Origin: Knufia peltigerae
Lineage: Eukaryota; Ascomycota; Eurotiomycetes; Chaetothyriales; Trichomeriaceae
Length of the DNA stretch: 64,000 nt
Direction: 5' to 3'
Assembly: GCA_030247855.1 (NCBI GenBank)
Contig: JAPDRN010000008.1
Location: 248,001-312,000, forward strand
In this document: in pieces, positions 41,294 through 52,106 of the stretch
Position numbering within the stretch: position 1 is the first letter of the stretch
Layout: every line of letters begins with the position of its first letter
Position numbers and translations under genes: made by a program
Notes under the pieces: model-generated
What the model saw: only the letters and a program-made list of their open reading frames with translations
What the model was told of the DNA's origin: nothing
The model's database searches: none

Positions 41294-42074
41294 TCATAAT
41301 ATCACACACTTGTTTGCTCCTCGCTTTCTCCCATGTTCACGATAAATTCGTGGGTGCTCGGCGTCAAGGTTGTTGCGGATCGCAGGAGAAGGTCCATAGT
41401 TGGTACCTTTGCGGTCAATCTGCTTCATCGGTGACTGTCGTTGACGTCTCAACTGTCGTACAACATCGTAAAAAGCCTTTTCAACATTGATGCAATTTTT
41501 GGCAGAGGCTTCCACAAAGTCACAACCCAATTCTTTTGCGAGAGCTTGGCCTTCTTGCGAAGAAACTTCCCGTTCGTGGTGTTTATCACTTTTGTTGCCA
41601 ATCAGCATGATGGGAACGGGACCAGTGTAGGTGGGTGCATTCATTTGAGTCGGTAGATAACTCGCTCCCGTAGGCGAGTTTGGATGGCCCGACTCTTTGA
41701 CCCTTTGTACTTGCGAGTGGAATTTTTGTATTCTGTTGAACGAATTTCTTGAAGTGATGCTGTACACCAATATAAATCCTTCGCCGTCTCTAATCCACTG
41801 ATCGCGGAGGGCAGTATACTCTTCCTGCCCTGCCGTGTCCAGAACTTCAAGCATGCACGCTTGCTGGTCTATCACGACCTGCTTTCTGTATGAATCTTCG
41901 ATAGTAGGATCGTAGGTCTCGACGAAGTGGTTGAGGCATAACTACTGAGCATTAGCGGGCGAGTCAATACACATAAGATGGGCAGGATCAACCAACCTGG
42001 ATGGTGAGAGCAGTCTTTCCCACGCCGCCGTCTCCAAGCACCACCAGCTTATACAGAGTCATTTTCCCCGCCAT
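41294..42074 (-). CDS. rasB: Ras-family small GTPase, RasB type
   Basis: Two exons right to left: 42074-41997 and 41941-41294, with a 55-bp intron, giving 241 aa. All GTPase motifs are present: G1 GDGGVGKT (14-21), effector loop YDPTIEDSY (36-44), G3 DTAGQ (61-65), G4 GNKSD and G5 EASAK. The insert between RVKES and IMLIGNKSD (Pro/Thr/Tyr-rich) is a hallmark of the fungal RasB branch. The C-terminus ends KCVIL, a CaaX box whose final Leu favours geranylgeranylation rather than farnesylation. RasB-type proteins act at membranes in polarised growth, conidiation and MAP-kinase signalling. The start is the ATG in AAAACATGG context just before the P-loop. The frame stays open for about 18 codons upstream but is probably leader. 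Confidence 0.94.
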
Positions 42075-45000
42075 GTTTTTAGGGTTTCCGGGGTTGACTT
42101 CAAAAGCGTCCACGGTATCTGCGATTCTGTGTACTGAGAGATGTTTTACAGGCCTGTTCAATAACTTTCAGGAGTTCCGTGTGCATACGACTTGCTGATC
42201 AGGCGCAGTTGCGGATAAGTCGATCAAGGTCGAAGGTGAGATCTATCGGCGAAAGAGTGGGTGCTGAGGCCTAGACCTCCAAAGAACGCGGGTTCTGGAG
42301 AGGAACTGTACTAGATTCTGGATCCTTGACTTTACTTGAGCAGGAGAACTAGAATCACAAAAATCGTGTCTCCCTGTGTTCCAAACTCCCTCTCTTCAAG
42401 TGCCCGAAAGATTATGGGCACAAGGGTTTCAGTAGCCGGATGTTCGATTGTGTCCTTCGTTGTCAAGTGCGGCTAATTGCGAGGATCCGTGCTTCGGGAA
42501 GCGATCGGCAGGGAAAGAGTTCAGCGTTGGAGAAGACCGTGTGTCCACCGGGGCAATGCGGACAGAATGTTCAGGCAGTCCCAGATGGTCAATCAACGCT
42601 CAGAGACAATTCTTACACAGAGAGGCGACCAAGGCGACCAGAGCAACTTGAGACGCGCAATCGGAGCTTCTGTTGGTTGGTGAAATAGGCGGATTTGCGG
42701 GTATGAAGTATGATCGGCCTGCGGCTCGGAACCAGTGGCGGTGTTTGATAGAAGGACAGGGAGGAATAGGAGCGTCTGGATTCTTGGGGGTCGAATTCTG
42801 GGCAAGGATACAAGGTCAAGATGACGGGAGAGTCGGTGTTTTATTGATCGAAGATCGTCGAGGCCAGGGAATATTTTGAAGAAGGCAAATGGCAATAATG
42901 GCAAGGTCGAGTGGCTGCTGTGGGGCGCCGAAGAAAGCGGTCGATTTGTAGTAGGTACAAGTACGATACAAGTATGTACGGAGGGCAATAGAAGGAGGAG
43001 TAGGAGGAGGAGCCTGGGGGGTTGGTGTTGGTATTATTCTGCAAGGATCCAGATGGTTATTCCGAGTCCATGTCGCTTCGGGGAATTGTGGTTGACTCTA
43101 TAATAGCTGTTTCGTGAGTAGGAAGGGGGAGAAAGCGAGGACACAAAGAAGCATCTGTGAAAATTTCGAGGCGACCTTCTACTACTCGTAGTATGGTTTC
43201 TATCACCAGGGGATCAGAGCCACGACACGGGAATATCTGCCATGGCACCTTGCACCCTGCATCATTTCTGCGTCTGACAGCAGCCATGCATCGTGGACCG
43301 CAAACTAGGACCGAGTAAGAATGGTTCAGAGGTGATATATTGCCGGGCCAGGGTTGGTACGTTGTTTGCCATGGGGTCAACCTCCTAAGGTGGGTTCAGT
43401 ACGGAGTATTGCAGTGAACAAAGGTGGCCAGGTACCATTTCATTCCCTGCTAACCAGTCCAGTCCTGGTTAACGCAACTTCGTCTGTTATCTAGTCTCTC
43501 TTCTAGCACAGCACTGGTGTAGGCGACAGCTCCTTCCTGTCCTGCCTCTCTGCACGATGATGAGGTGGTGATAGATGCCAGTTCTGATGATAGGATTGGC
43601 CATTGATTCCCGTCAACAAACTTGCATGCCTGAAGTCTTCGAAACGGTTAGACCTCTCAGCATACAGCGAATCGTTTTCGCCGCTGCAGCCGCCGACCTA
43701 CAGAGGGGCCGTTGTGCTGGTTTTTTACTAACTTCGCATTTTGTTATACTGCAATTATCTTCAGACCAGTCGAGCTTTGAAATATCTTTATTACTTCTCC
43801 TCGACGCTTTCCCCCACGACCGACAGTATGCGTATCGCACTGTATACGGAGTAGTTGGACCCCCCCCTTCGGGTAGCACTGTGGACCATGTTGCTCATCA
43901 GTCACAGCATGGTCTTCTAGAAGAGGACTAAAGTGGGCTTCGCGTTATGGAGTTTCACGATGAAGGTTCTTTTCCTTGCTATGGATACCCTATCAAAGGT
44001 TACAGTGTGAATTTTCAGATCCAACATTCTCTCCATGGCATGTGAGAGCACACGTACCTCATAATACCATCATGCGTGTGACATGGGTAGGAGAAGCACA
44101 TCGACCAAGGTAGATCACTTTACCCACTGAGCCGAAGCAGCACTTCAGCCGTAGTTCGTGCTTTGTTCACCAAACCTTCATCTTCAGGCCTTTATCATTA
44201 GGTTGCTCAACACATATCTGATCGACCAAATCCAACCACGAGGGTAGGATTGCGCAGCTGGAACTCCACAGCCCTTGTTAACCGATATTAACTGTACCCT
44301 GCATCGGCTTGACGCCACATGATTTCGCCCACTGAAACAACAGAGTATTATAAACGAAATCCTAGCGGAAGTGATTCCTACAAGTAGTAAAGGAAAAAGT
44401 GTACGGAGTAGGGAGCATCGCTCACGGGTTGATCCACACGAAAGCCTGCCCTTTCGCCAATCTACCTCGTGCTATCCGTACAAAATACGTGCTCTGCATT
44501 CTCAATCATGGAGCTGTTCTCGTCAGGAACGGAGCCCTGCCAGGCCATTGCAAGGCTTCGACCGATGCCAATGAGAACAGTCGCAGATATCCTAGGCTAG
44601 GCTGAAGCAATGATAGACGATAAGATACGGATGGGCATATCTGTGTTGTGGCTCGATAACGGCTGGTTCCCTTGACAAATACAAACACAGGAGCACCACA
44701 CCTACAACACGTTTTTCATCATCTACACCTGAATCTGTGTTGGGATGGCATATCTCTAAGCGTGGGCATTTCGACAGTGCCATTGTCTTTCTGTCCTGAG
44801 TCTAACACCAATTCAACCGGTCCGCGCATAGGGTCAAAGCAGCCATTCTTGCCTTTGAAGGGATTTGGCCGAGAGACCTAATCGTGCAACCGCCGCAATG
44901 CTCAATCAATCTACGCGATGGATGATCACTCGATAAGGCTAAAGCAGTAACCGCTTCAGGTAAACTGAAACAATGATCTGTGAAAGCATTGTTGTACACG

Positions 45001-46357
45001 CCGTTTAGCAAGGTGTGATGTTTCTTCTGCGCATCCCTCTGCTCCGATTTTAACGAGATTTGCTGGTCGATGTCTCATGGAGAATATTTCCAGATACCCT
45101 TGTACAAAGTGCGAGGTGACATCTGATGCGGAAGTCAATTCGGCTTCAGTGGTCGGCAGTTACCGCTCGCACGGTGCAGGTCAACTCGTACGAGTACTCG
45201 TAAGTGAAGAAATAGGCGAAGAAGCCCCTGTGAGTCAAATGTTGGGCAGCATATCTCCGTACAGCACTCCGTACATTGTATCGTGGTCAAGCACGTTTCC
45301 GTCGATACTCCAGCAACCCCGGAAATTGAGGAGCTGGGCAACTGTGAGTCCGGAGCGAGAAGCTCAAAATGATTGGGCGCACTATGGCGCGATATTGAAA
45401 GACCTATTGGCCAAGTGCGAATGTACGGAGGTAGCACCAGTCAGTTCGGAGGCGGTGACGAGAAGATACCGTTTGAATGAGCCACTCACCTAGGCACCTA
45501 CAGAGTACCTTAGGTATTTACACACATGGTAGATGGTCACCGGGAAACTTGTGTTAACCAATGCTTACCAATTAGGCAGAGTTTGTATTCGGTGAGCATA
45601 TAACACAGGTACCTCAGATATAGAATATACTATTGGTTGTGATTACTCACCTCTTCTCGAGTATCGACTTCAGTATAAGTTCGAGTCCTTTTGTCACCAG
45701 CACTACGGAATACCGAACACGGTGAACTCATATGTACCGTGCGTCCAGCATGTGTCCTTGCCGGATTTCAATCCGATGACGTCGATGTCAGGCCCCTCGA
45801 TGGGGAAGTTTCCTGAGCTTCTTGAGCTTCTCAAAAGTCAGCAACCAACCAAACATGCAACTTGATGCTCCGGCCCCCAAAACAGTCTCGGACCTCAGCC
45901 TCTATTCTCAGCTTCATGAATGGTTGAGCTTCCAGATCGAGCACAATACGGAGTCCGAATCTGCGGCTGCCAGTTATTCACGTGTTACCAGGCTGGGGTC
46001 TACTTCTGGACTTTGCGGGGCGGAATTGAAGCCCAGGATCGAGTAAGCACCGTACGGAGTATCTGCAAGCTGAGACAGGCCGATGGACCAACGTCGACAC
46101 AGCCCGAGCTGAGTTTCAAACCATCTTGCTTTCTTTCCGTCCTTCTCTTGTCCTCAATTAGTGATCTGTGTTACACGCATATCGAGTTGGATTGCTCTAC
46201 GAATAATATCAACCGGGTTGCGTACCTTGACCAAGCTACTTCGTCTATTCCTCCACCGGACGAATAATCTAAGCACTTCCAAGCACAGTTTGATCCATAT
46301 CGTCGCTCAACAAGGTGATTACAGAAGGTATTTCCTCGTCACATCCACAGATTCACA
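42075..46357. other. Long divergent intergenic region
   Basis: A 4.3-kb head-to-head spacer between Ras (-) and the glutathione transferase (+). TACGGAGTA words occur near 43399, 43849, 44401, 45263 and 46052. No supported gene is seen; frames at 42593-42988 (-), 43575-43931 (+) and 45077-45493 (+) have no recognisable content and contain or abut the repeat word. Confidence 0.45.
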
Positions 46358-47865
46358 ATGGGAGACTCGGTACCAGCACCACACCTTGAGACCAAAGCTG
46401 CGTCTAACCTTGACACAGCGTCCTACTCATGCCCACTCCGATGCCGATGGCCATTTCCGCCGCAAAGAGAGTCAGTTCCGCAACTTCATCTCTACAGAAC
46501 CCGGTTCAAAGTTTCCTCCCGAGAAGGATAGATATGCGCTCTACGTCAACTATGGCTGTCCCTGGGTACTTCGACCTCTTGTATACTTCCATCCTCGACA
46601 AGCGCAGTCACTGACAGTCCTCGCAGGCCCACCGAACTATTCTCGTCCGCGCTCTCAAATCGCTCGAGCCCTTCATCCAGCTAATCACGACCGACTTCAA
46701 CTTGACCGAAAATGGCTGGCTCTTCACCGGCCGCAACGGCTCCGATCCCGTCGACCCTTTGTATGGCTTCACCTGCCTGAAACAACTCTACCTGAAAGCA
46801 GACCCACAGTACGATGGCCGCTTCACAGTCCCCGTCTTATGGGATAAAAAAACACACACAGTCGTGAACAATGAGTCTAGCGAGATCATTCGTATGCTCT
46901 ACGACAGCTTCGACGAGTTCCTCGAGCCAGATCAGCGTGAAGTCAATAAGCCTGGAGGCGGATTCTATCCGGCACACCTTCGCAAACAGATTGATGAGAT
47001 GAATGAATGGGTCTATAACACAGTCAACAACGGTGTGTACAAGTGCGGCTTCGCAACAACTCAAGAGGCGTACGATACCAATGTCTATCCACTCTTCAAA
47101 TCATTGGATCGACTTGAAACACATCTTGCAGATCCGAACCACCAGCCGTACCTGTTTGGCGAGCACCTCACTGAAGCTGACGTGAGGCTATACACGACAA
47201 TGGCACGCTTCGACGTAGCATACTATAACATATTCAATTGCAACCTCAAGATGATCAGGCACGATTATCCGCGATTGTCGAAGTGGCTCCGCAATCTGTA
47301 TTGGGACACGTCTGATCGAACGAATGGCGGTGTTTTCAAGAAGACCACCTTCTTCGAGGTGTATAAGTATGGTTACCTGCGAGCTAAGGGCCGCCAAAGT
47401 CACGGTGGCAGCGATGTTGGTTGGTCTGTAATCATCCCGCGCGGACCAGTTCCAGATATCGAGCCTTTGACCGATGAAGAAGAGAAGGAACTCATCAACG
47501 GCACTGCTCAGAAGTTCAACGGTCTCAGGCTCGATAGCAATGGTGTCGGTGCCAGCCCGACCAGCAACAACCCCTTCTCAGCTCAGGGTGAAGGCCGCGG
47601 GATGGGCGCCATTTTTGGCGCAGATGTCGACTCGCCTACCGATGGCGTTGCAAGTCCCATGACGAGTACCACCGTGGGGTCACCGTCAGCGTCCAGAGCT
47701 GGCGATGACGACAATGAGACAGGTTTCGATGAGAATGGCGAGTTCCATCCACGCAGAATGATCAAGCGGCGCACTACGTACGGTGAGGAGAATGCCAAAT
47801 GGTACAAGGCCGCAAAGAAGGCAGTGAAGAAGTCGGGTGCTCCGACAATGCATTTAGCCTTGTAA
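46358..47865 (+). CDS. Glutathione S-transferase, omega/Xi (GTO/ECM4) type, with C-terminal extension
   Basis: Three exons: 46358-46369, 46419-46565 and 46627-47865, giving 465 aa. The first exon is only 12 bp (MGDS). Introns are 49 bp (CTAAC branch) and 61 bp. The second intron sits right after the catalytic motif: YGCPW (Cys51) joins to AHRTILVRALKSLEPFIQL. The domain continues with WDKKTHTVVNNESSEIIRML and a helical GST C-terminal half (FGEHLTEADVRLYTTMARFD). This cysteine-based class reduces glutathionyl-quinones and thiol adducts. Family members usually end near 330-370 aa, after a PVP-containing segment. Here IIPRGPVPDIEPL is followed by about 130 more residues, Ser/Gly/Asp-rich and ending in a basic stretch (KAAKKAVKKSGAPTMHLAL), which is unusual and of unknown role. 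Confidence 0.88.
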
Positions 47866-48126
47866 ATGGGTGTTGAACGTTGGGGAATCCTGGTTCTCAG
47901 CAAAGTTGAAGTGAAATCTAGTATGGCATTGCTTTGCTCAAGCTCGCGAATGATCTAGACCCAGCCACAGGCAAAAGTGAATTGTAACTGTTACCATTAG
48001 CCATGGTGGCCTACATTTGATGATTCGATTGTTTCTCAAGACAACGACGCGCCAACAGCCGTATGCACGGGGGAGACTCGTGATCGCAAATTCCAGGCAG
48101 GAGGGAGATTCAGCTGACCTGTATTA

Positions 48127-48927
48127 TCAACCGAGCCCGAATCTTTTTGCAATTTCCAGAAAACCTCCCTTGCCTTCGTCCAGGCCAATCCACATATCAA
48201 CCCAACCTTCTCGTTTGGCTTTTGCCGTGTCCTCGGAGGGCCACGACTCTTCTTGGGCCCTGGCGATATATATTGTCTGATAGCCGCACCCGCGGGCTGC
48301 CTTGAGATCTCCCAAGTGAGCGGCGATCAAAGCGCACTCTTGTGGTTCGACGCCGAGCTTCTTCGCGGCACCCAGATAGACACTTGGATGCGGTTTGTAA
48401 GCGCCGAAGTCCTCGGCCGAGACAATGTGAGTATACGGCAACGAGCCGTGCTGGGCCAAATCGGAGAGCAGGCTGGTGTTGCCGTTGCTGAGGGTGGCGG
48501 TGACGAAGGCCTGGTTCAACCGCGCCAACCCTGAGGAGGAGTCGGGCCACGGGTCTAGAAAGTGCCATATCATACTTATCTTTTGAACCTCTTCGTCGGT
48601 CCAGAGACCGTCGAGGCCGTGGTCCACGAGGATCTTGTGCAGCGCCTCGACGTGGTGTTGGTCCACCGTCTTGAAGTCCGTGCGGTCCTTTGCGCTGGGG
48701 TCGTAGGTGCGCGTGAACTCATAGTACGAGTTGCGCCACAACTGTGCCACGGCAGGCCAGGATACGTCCGAGGCGGCTGCGCGGACAGCACTGGGGATGG
48801 ATTTGGTGGAGGAGTTGAGCGATTCAGACGCGGAGAGCGTGAGGTGCTTCTCGACCGTGCTACGCCAGTCGACGACGGTGCCAAACACGTCGGTCAACAG
48901 GGCTTTGGGCGGTTGAGACAGCGACAT
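48127..48927 (-). CDS. Haloacid dehalogenase-like hydrolase (L-2-haloacid dehalogenase type)
   Basis: A 266-aa single exon from the ATG at 48927. HAD motif I is LLTDVFGTVVDW (nucleophile Asp13). Motif II is TATLSNGN near 149. The Lys of motif III is in FGAYKPHPSVY near 177. Motif IV is AAHLGDLKAARGCG. The alpha-helical cap between motifs I and II (WRNSYYEFTRTYDP) is of the type II dehalogenase group. Members hydrolyse 2-haloalkanoates or related small acids; the substrate of fungal copies is generally unknown, and the HLGD motif IV with a polar pocket does not settle it. No targeting signal is seen. The frame is open 14 codons further upstream without an ATG. Confidence 0.9.
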   Translation of the reverse strand: MSLSQPPKALLTDVFGTVVDWRSTVEKHLTLSASESLNSSTKSIPSAVRAAASDVSWPAVAQLWRNSYYEFTRTYDPSAKDRTDFKTVDQHHVEALHKILVDHGLDGLWTDEEVQKISMIWHFLDPWPDSSSGLARLNQAFVTATLSNGNTSLLSDLAQHGSLPYTHIVSAEDFGAYKPHPSVYLGAAKKLGVEPQECALIAAHLGDLKAARGCGYQTIYIARAQEESWPSEDTAKAKREGWVDMWIGLDEGKGGFLEIAKRFGLG

Positions 48928-51900
48928 CAAGGAACAATAAAGGGGAACAGAATTACTTCGTACGGTCAACTTTTGGTCATGAGTCTGCTACTGAGATTGC
49001 ACGTAGTACGAGTACGAGGAGAGGAATGACTCCTGGTCGATGAAGCAACTACCGAATACGATAACTCGGACTCATAGGTGTGCCCGCATCGCTCCGACAC
49101 CGGGCGAATAATATCAATCATGATGCTATTTGATCATCGTCAGGCACGATGACGGAATGTCAGAATGTCGTGTGGAAATTTGGAGTTGCAAAGTTGGAGA
49201 CGGAAAAGTCAAAAGACGAAATGCCCAAAAGCCCCAGAGGAGGGGGGAGGGCGTGGTCGAGACAGGGTGAACCCAGACCAGTGCCACTGTATCTGCTCCG
49301 TACTGTTACCAGCAAACTGGGAAGTCCCCGGCGTGGTGAGGAAGCCCAGAGAATCGGTGGATGCGCCGTCCCCAGTTCGGCCAGTGCCTGAACCCGGCCG
49401 CACCTGTCGCTGCCCACACAGGTGTCAATAACGTGAGCATGGGCTCTATGACGGTTTTAGAGCATGAAACCCATGGCACGCCAGGAACCCATGATCACCT
49501 AGTCCTGTCCCCGGTTTGATCGACGTTCAGGAACATGAGGGTTGGTCCTTATCATATCCGTGGTTGAGGATATCCCCTATCGAAGGACACCGACATTCCT
49601 GTACAGACACCATCAATCCGCAAATGCAGATGGAGGCGAGCAACACCTCGGGCACTGAAATAAGAGCGAGACAACTATCCATCTCGTACAGACACCTCGT
49701 TCGAGGAATTCGATCCGAGCGGCCTCTCTCCGCATAATACTAACAAAAAGAGTTGCAATGCGACAGGAGATTGGAGGATCATCAACTTTGAGCATGTCGT
49801 GAAGCGAACAGACCTCGTCAATTCACACAAGGGATGGCGTGCCAGAGAAAACGCACAGAGTCATTCGTCCGAACCGCAAGATAGTGACTGTGATGGAACA
49901 GATGACACGTGCAGGACAAGAGCGTGATGGCTGTTGTGTGGCTTTTCGTGTACCAATCCCAGGATGATATACGGACTGATGAGACAGAACTAAAGTGCAA
50001 AAGAAATTATTGGCGTGAATTTGACCTTCTAAAGCAGCCCAAGATACGTAAAGATGCTATACTCTCTCGGTTTTATTAGCTACCCACGGAGCACTTACTG
50101 TACAGTACTTGCTCCGTAGGTAATCATTCAACAGTCGGAGTTGATGAAATATCAGAGAGACCGAGCGGCATATTCATCGCTTGACAGCTTTCTTCGCTAC
50201 CCGAGGGCTGGTCGCGCAACAGAAACGAGCGACGGCAGCCTCTACTCGTATAAATAACGAGCCTTCGCGAGAACGTAGGAGGAAATAGACTAGTTGGTGA
50301 TTGATGCCTATTATTGAATTAACACACTCAGTACGGAGTACTCGTATAAGCGAAGGGATTATGCACTCCGTACTGAAGCTCGATGATCAGAGTCGGGACT
50401 GTTGCCTTGGGCTTTGCATCACAGACCATCCGTCTTCCAAGCGAAAGTGAGGCCAGACACGATAGCTCTACAGGTACTCCGTACTGTACAGGGATTACCA
50501 ACATCGAGTGGGAACGGTTCATGCTTCAAGCCGCTGGAAAAGGCAAAATGCTGGTCCCGGCCGTGATTGAAATTGTCACATCGGGACGACTGATGTCCAG
50601 CCGAGAGTCAGTTGAACTGTGTGTTACTGTACAACTGATGATGCGTAACCTCGAGGGAGCTCATGCAGTAACGGCATGGCCTGTCTTTTTGTACGTACAG
50701 CTATGCAGCTGGGATTGGTGCTCATGCAAGGGTTGTGATTGTTATAAACGTGCAGTCAGTCATACTGTACATTAAGTTCTCCATCATATCTCCCCTCCGT
50801 ATTGCACGTACCTTGTACAATAACCTCGTACTCGTAGCTGCTCTCTATTCGGCGTATCCGAACTCCGCCAGAGTCTGGTGGAAATAAAAAGACGCCTGGA
50901 AATTTGACACGAAGACGACCCTTTTGATCGACCCCTCCAATGACCCCAAAGAGAAAGGGTTGTGCCACACAAATCCTCCGATGGTGGAGGCACTGAAACA
51001 CGCTTGTGCCTAAGGACGGGGACCTTTGGGGGGGGCGCTCTAGTGCCTGTACTGGAGTAGCCTCACTAGTCTCTGGCAACTGCCCCGAGTGGTTGCGGCC
51101 CGTAGCTAAAGTTGTCGTGGCCCTCTTTTTCAAAAAAAAAATTCCCCTACGAGTCACAACCAAATTATTATGATCGCCTTCTTTGGCGTGCAAGCTTATG
51201 GCTTGTCAAACACCGATTCTCGCATCGCCCAACCACTATTCCGCACGTTGTATGTAAATCATTTGAGCGCCTTTGTTACCAGCAATCTGGGCTCAAGGGC
51301 TACGCTTTGGCCTCCAGGTTCTGCCGCACCTGGCTAACAATCCCGGATCTGTGGGATGCCCTGGTCGGCACCGCCCTTCGCTTCCTGTAGTCTGGTCGCC
51401 CTGAAATGCACGCCAGTCGCGGGGCCGTTCGCTCCCTCACTTCCATCCAACTCCACTTTGTATACTATCGTTCATGCCCTGGTCCACGAATCCTTGCTCG
51501 TCTGCTTCCAACGCTGCCCCTGAACAATCATGGCTTTCCCGCTATGCACACCCTATCGTCCAATCACTCGGCTGCTCTCGGCCTCTTTGACCAGGCCAGA
51601 GATCCGCACTGAGACGCGCTGCAGACAGACCACTTCGAAAGAGTGGTTGAGGTTCAAGGTCTTGCTCGTCTATTCGGACGAGGGTCCCTTCAAACTGTTG
51701 CTGACTGCTATCTGAACGGTACTTTCCAAGGCTAGACGTGGATCAGGGAGCCAACGTTAACCAGCTTCTCCTGTCTATCTTGTCGTCCTCCCCGTTAATG
51801 CCTGTCTGACGCGACTACCGTACGCATGACATGAATCTTGATGATTTCTGTCTTGTGTCTCGCAATCTGGAATAAACAGCAGTTTGGGTGATTGAGGTGT

Positions 51901-52106
51901 TGTTGGCATTGCGAACACTGGCAAGCATTCGAGTCGAAGTTGCCTGCGCCCCATCGGTCCTGCTTCACCAGGATGTCTTCACGCTTTGTCTAGATACAGA
52001 GCCAGTCCGCCGCCGCCATCTAGGTGTCGGCATTCCTGACTTTCCGACGTGAGTATGCTGGACACGGCTGCCATCTGAACCGAGCCTCTCGTGGCATTTT
52101 CGAAGC
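48928..52106. other. Long divergent intergenic region
   Basis: A 3.2-kb head-to-head spacer between the HAD gene (-) and the ApsA/Num1-like gene (+). TACGGAGTA words occur at about 50332, 50366 and 50476, and a related GGAGCACTTACTGTACAGTACTTGCTCC inverted repeat lies near 50094-50117. No gene is supported. The part after about 51150 is pyrimidine-rich and may be the leader of the downstream gene. Confidence 0.45.

Noticed and set aside
43575..43931. 118-codon plus-strand frame
   Set aside because: Contains the dispersed TACGGAGTA word and no motif; likely chance.
45670..45700. AGTTCGAGTCC word suggesting a tRNA T-loop
   Set aside because: No matching A box or cloverleaf within 90 bases.
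50383..50775. 130-codon plus-strand frame starting at ATG
   Set aside because: Contains TACTCCGTAC and low-quality cysteine-rich tail without a known pattern; no supporting neighbour.
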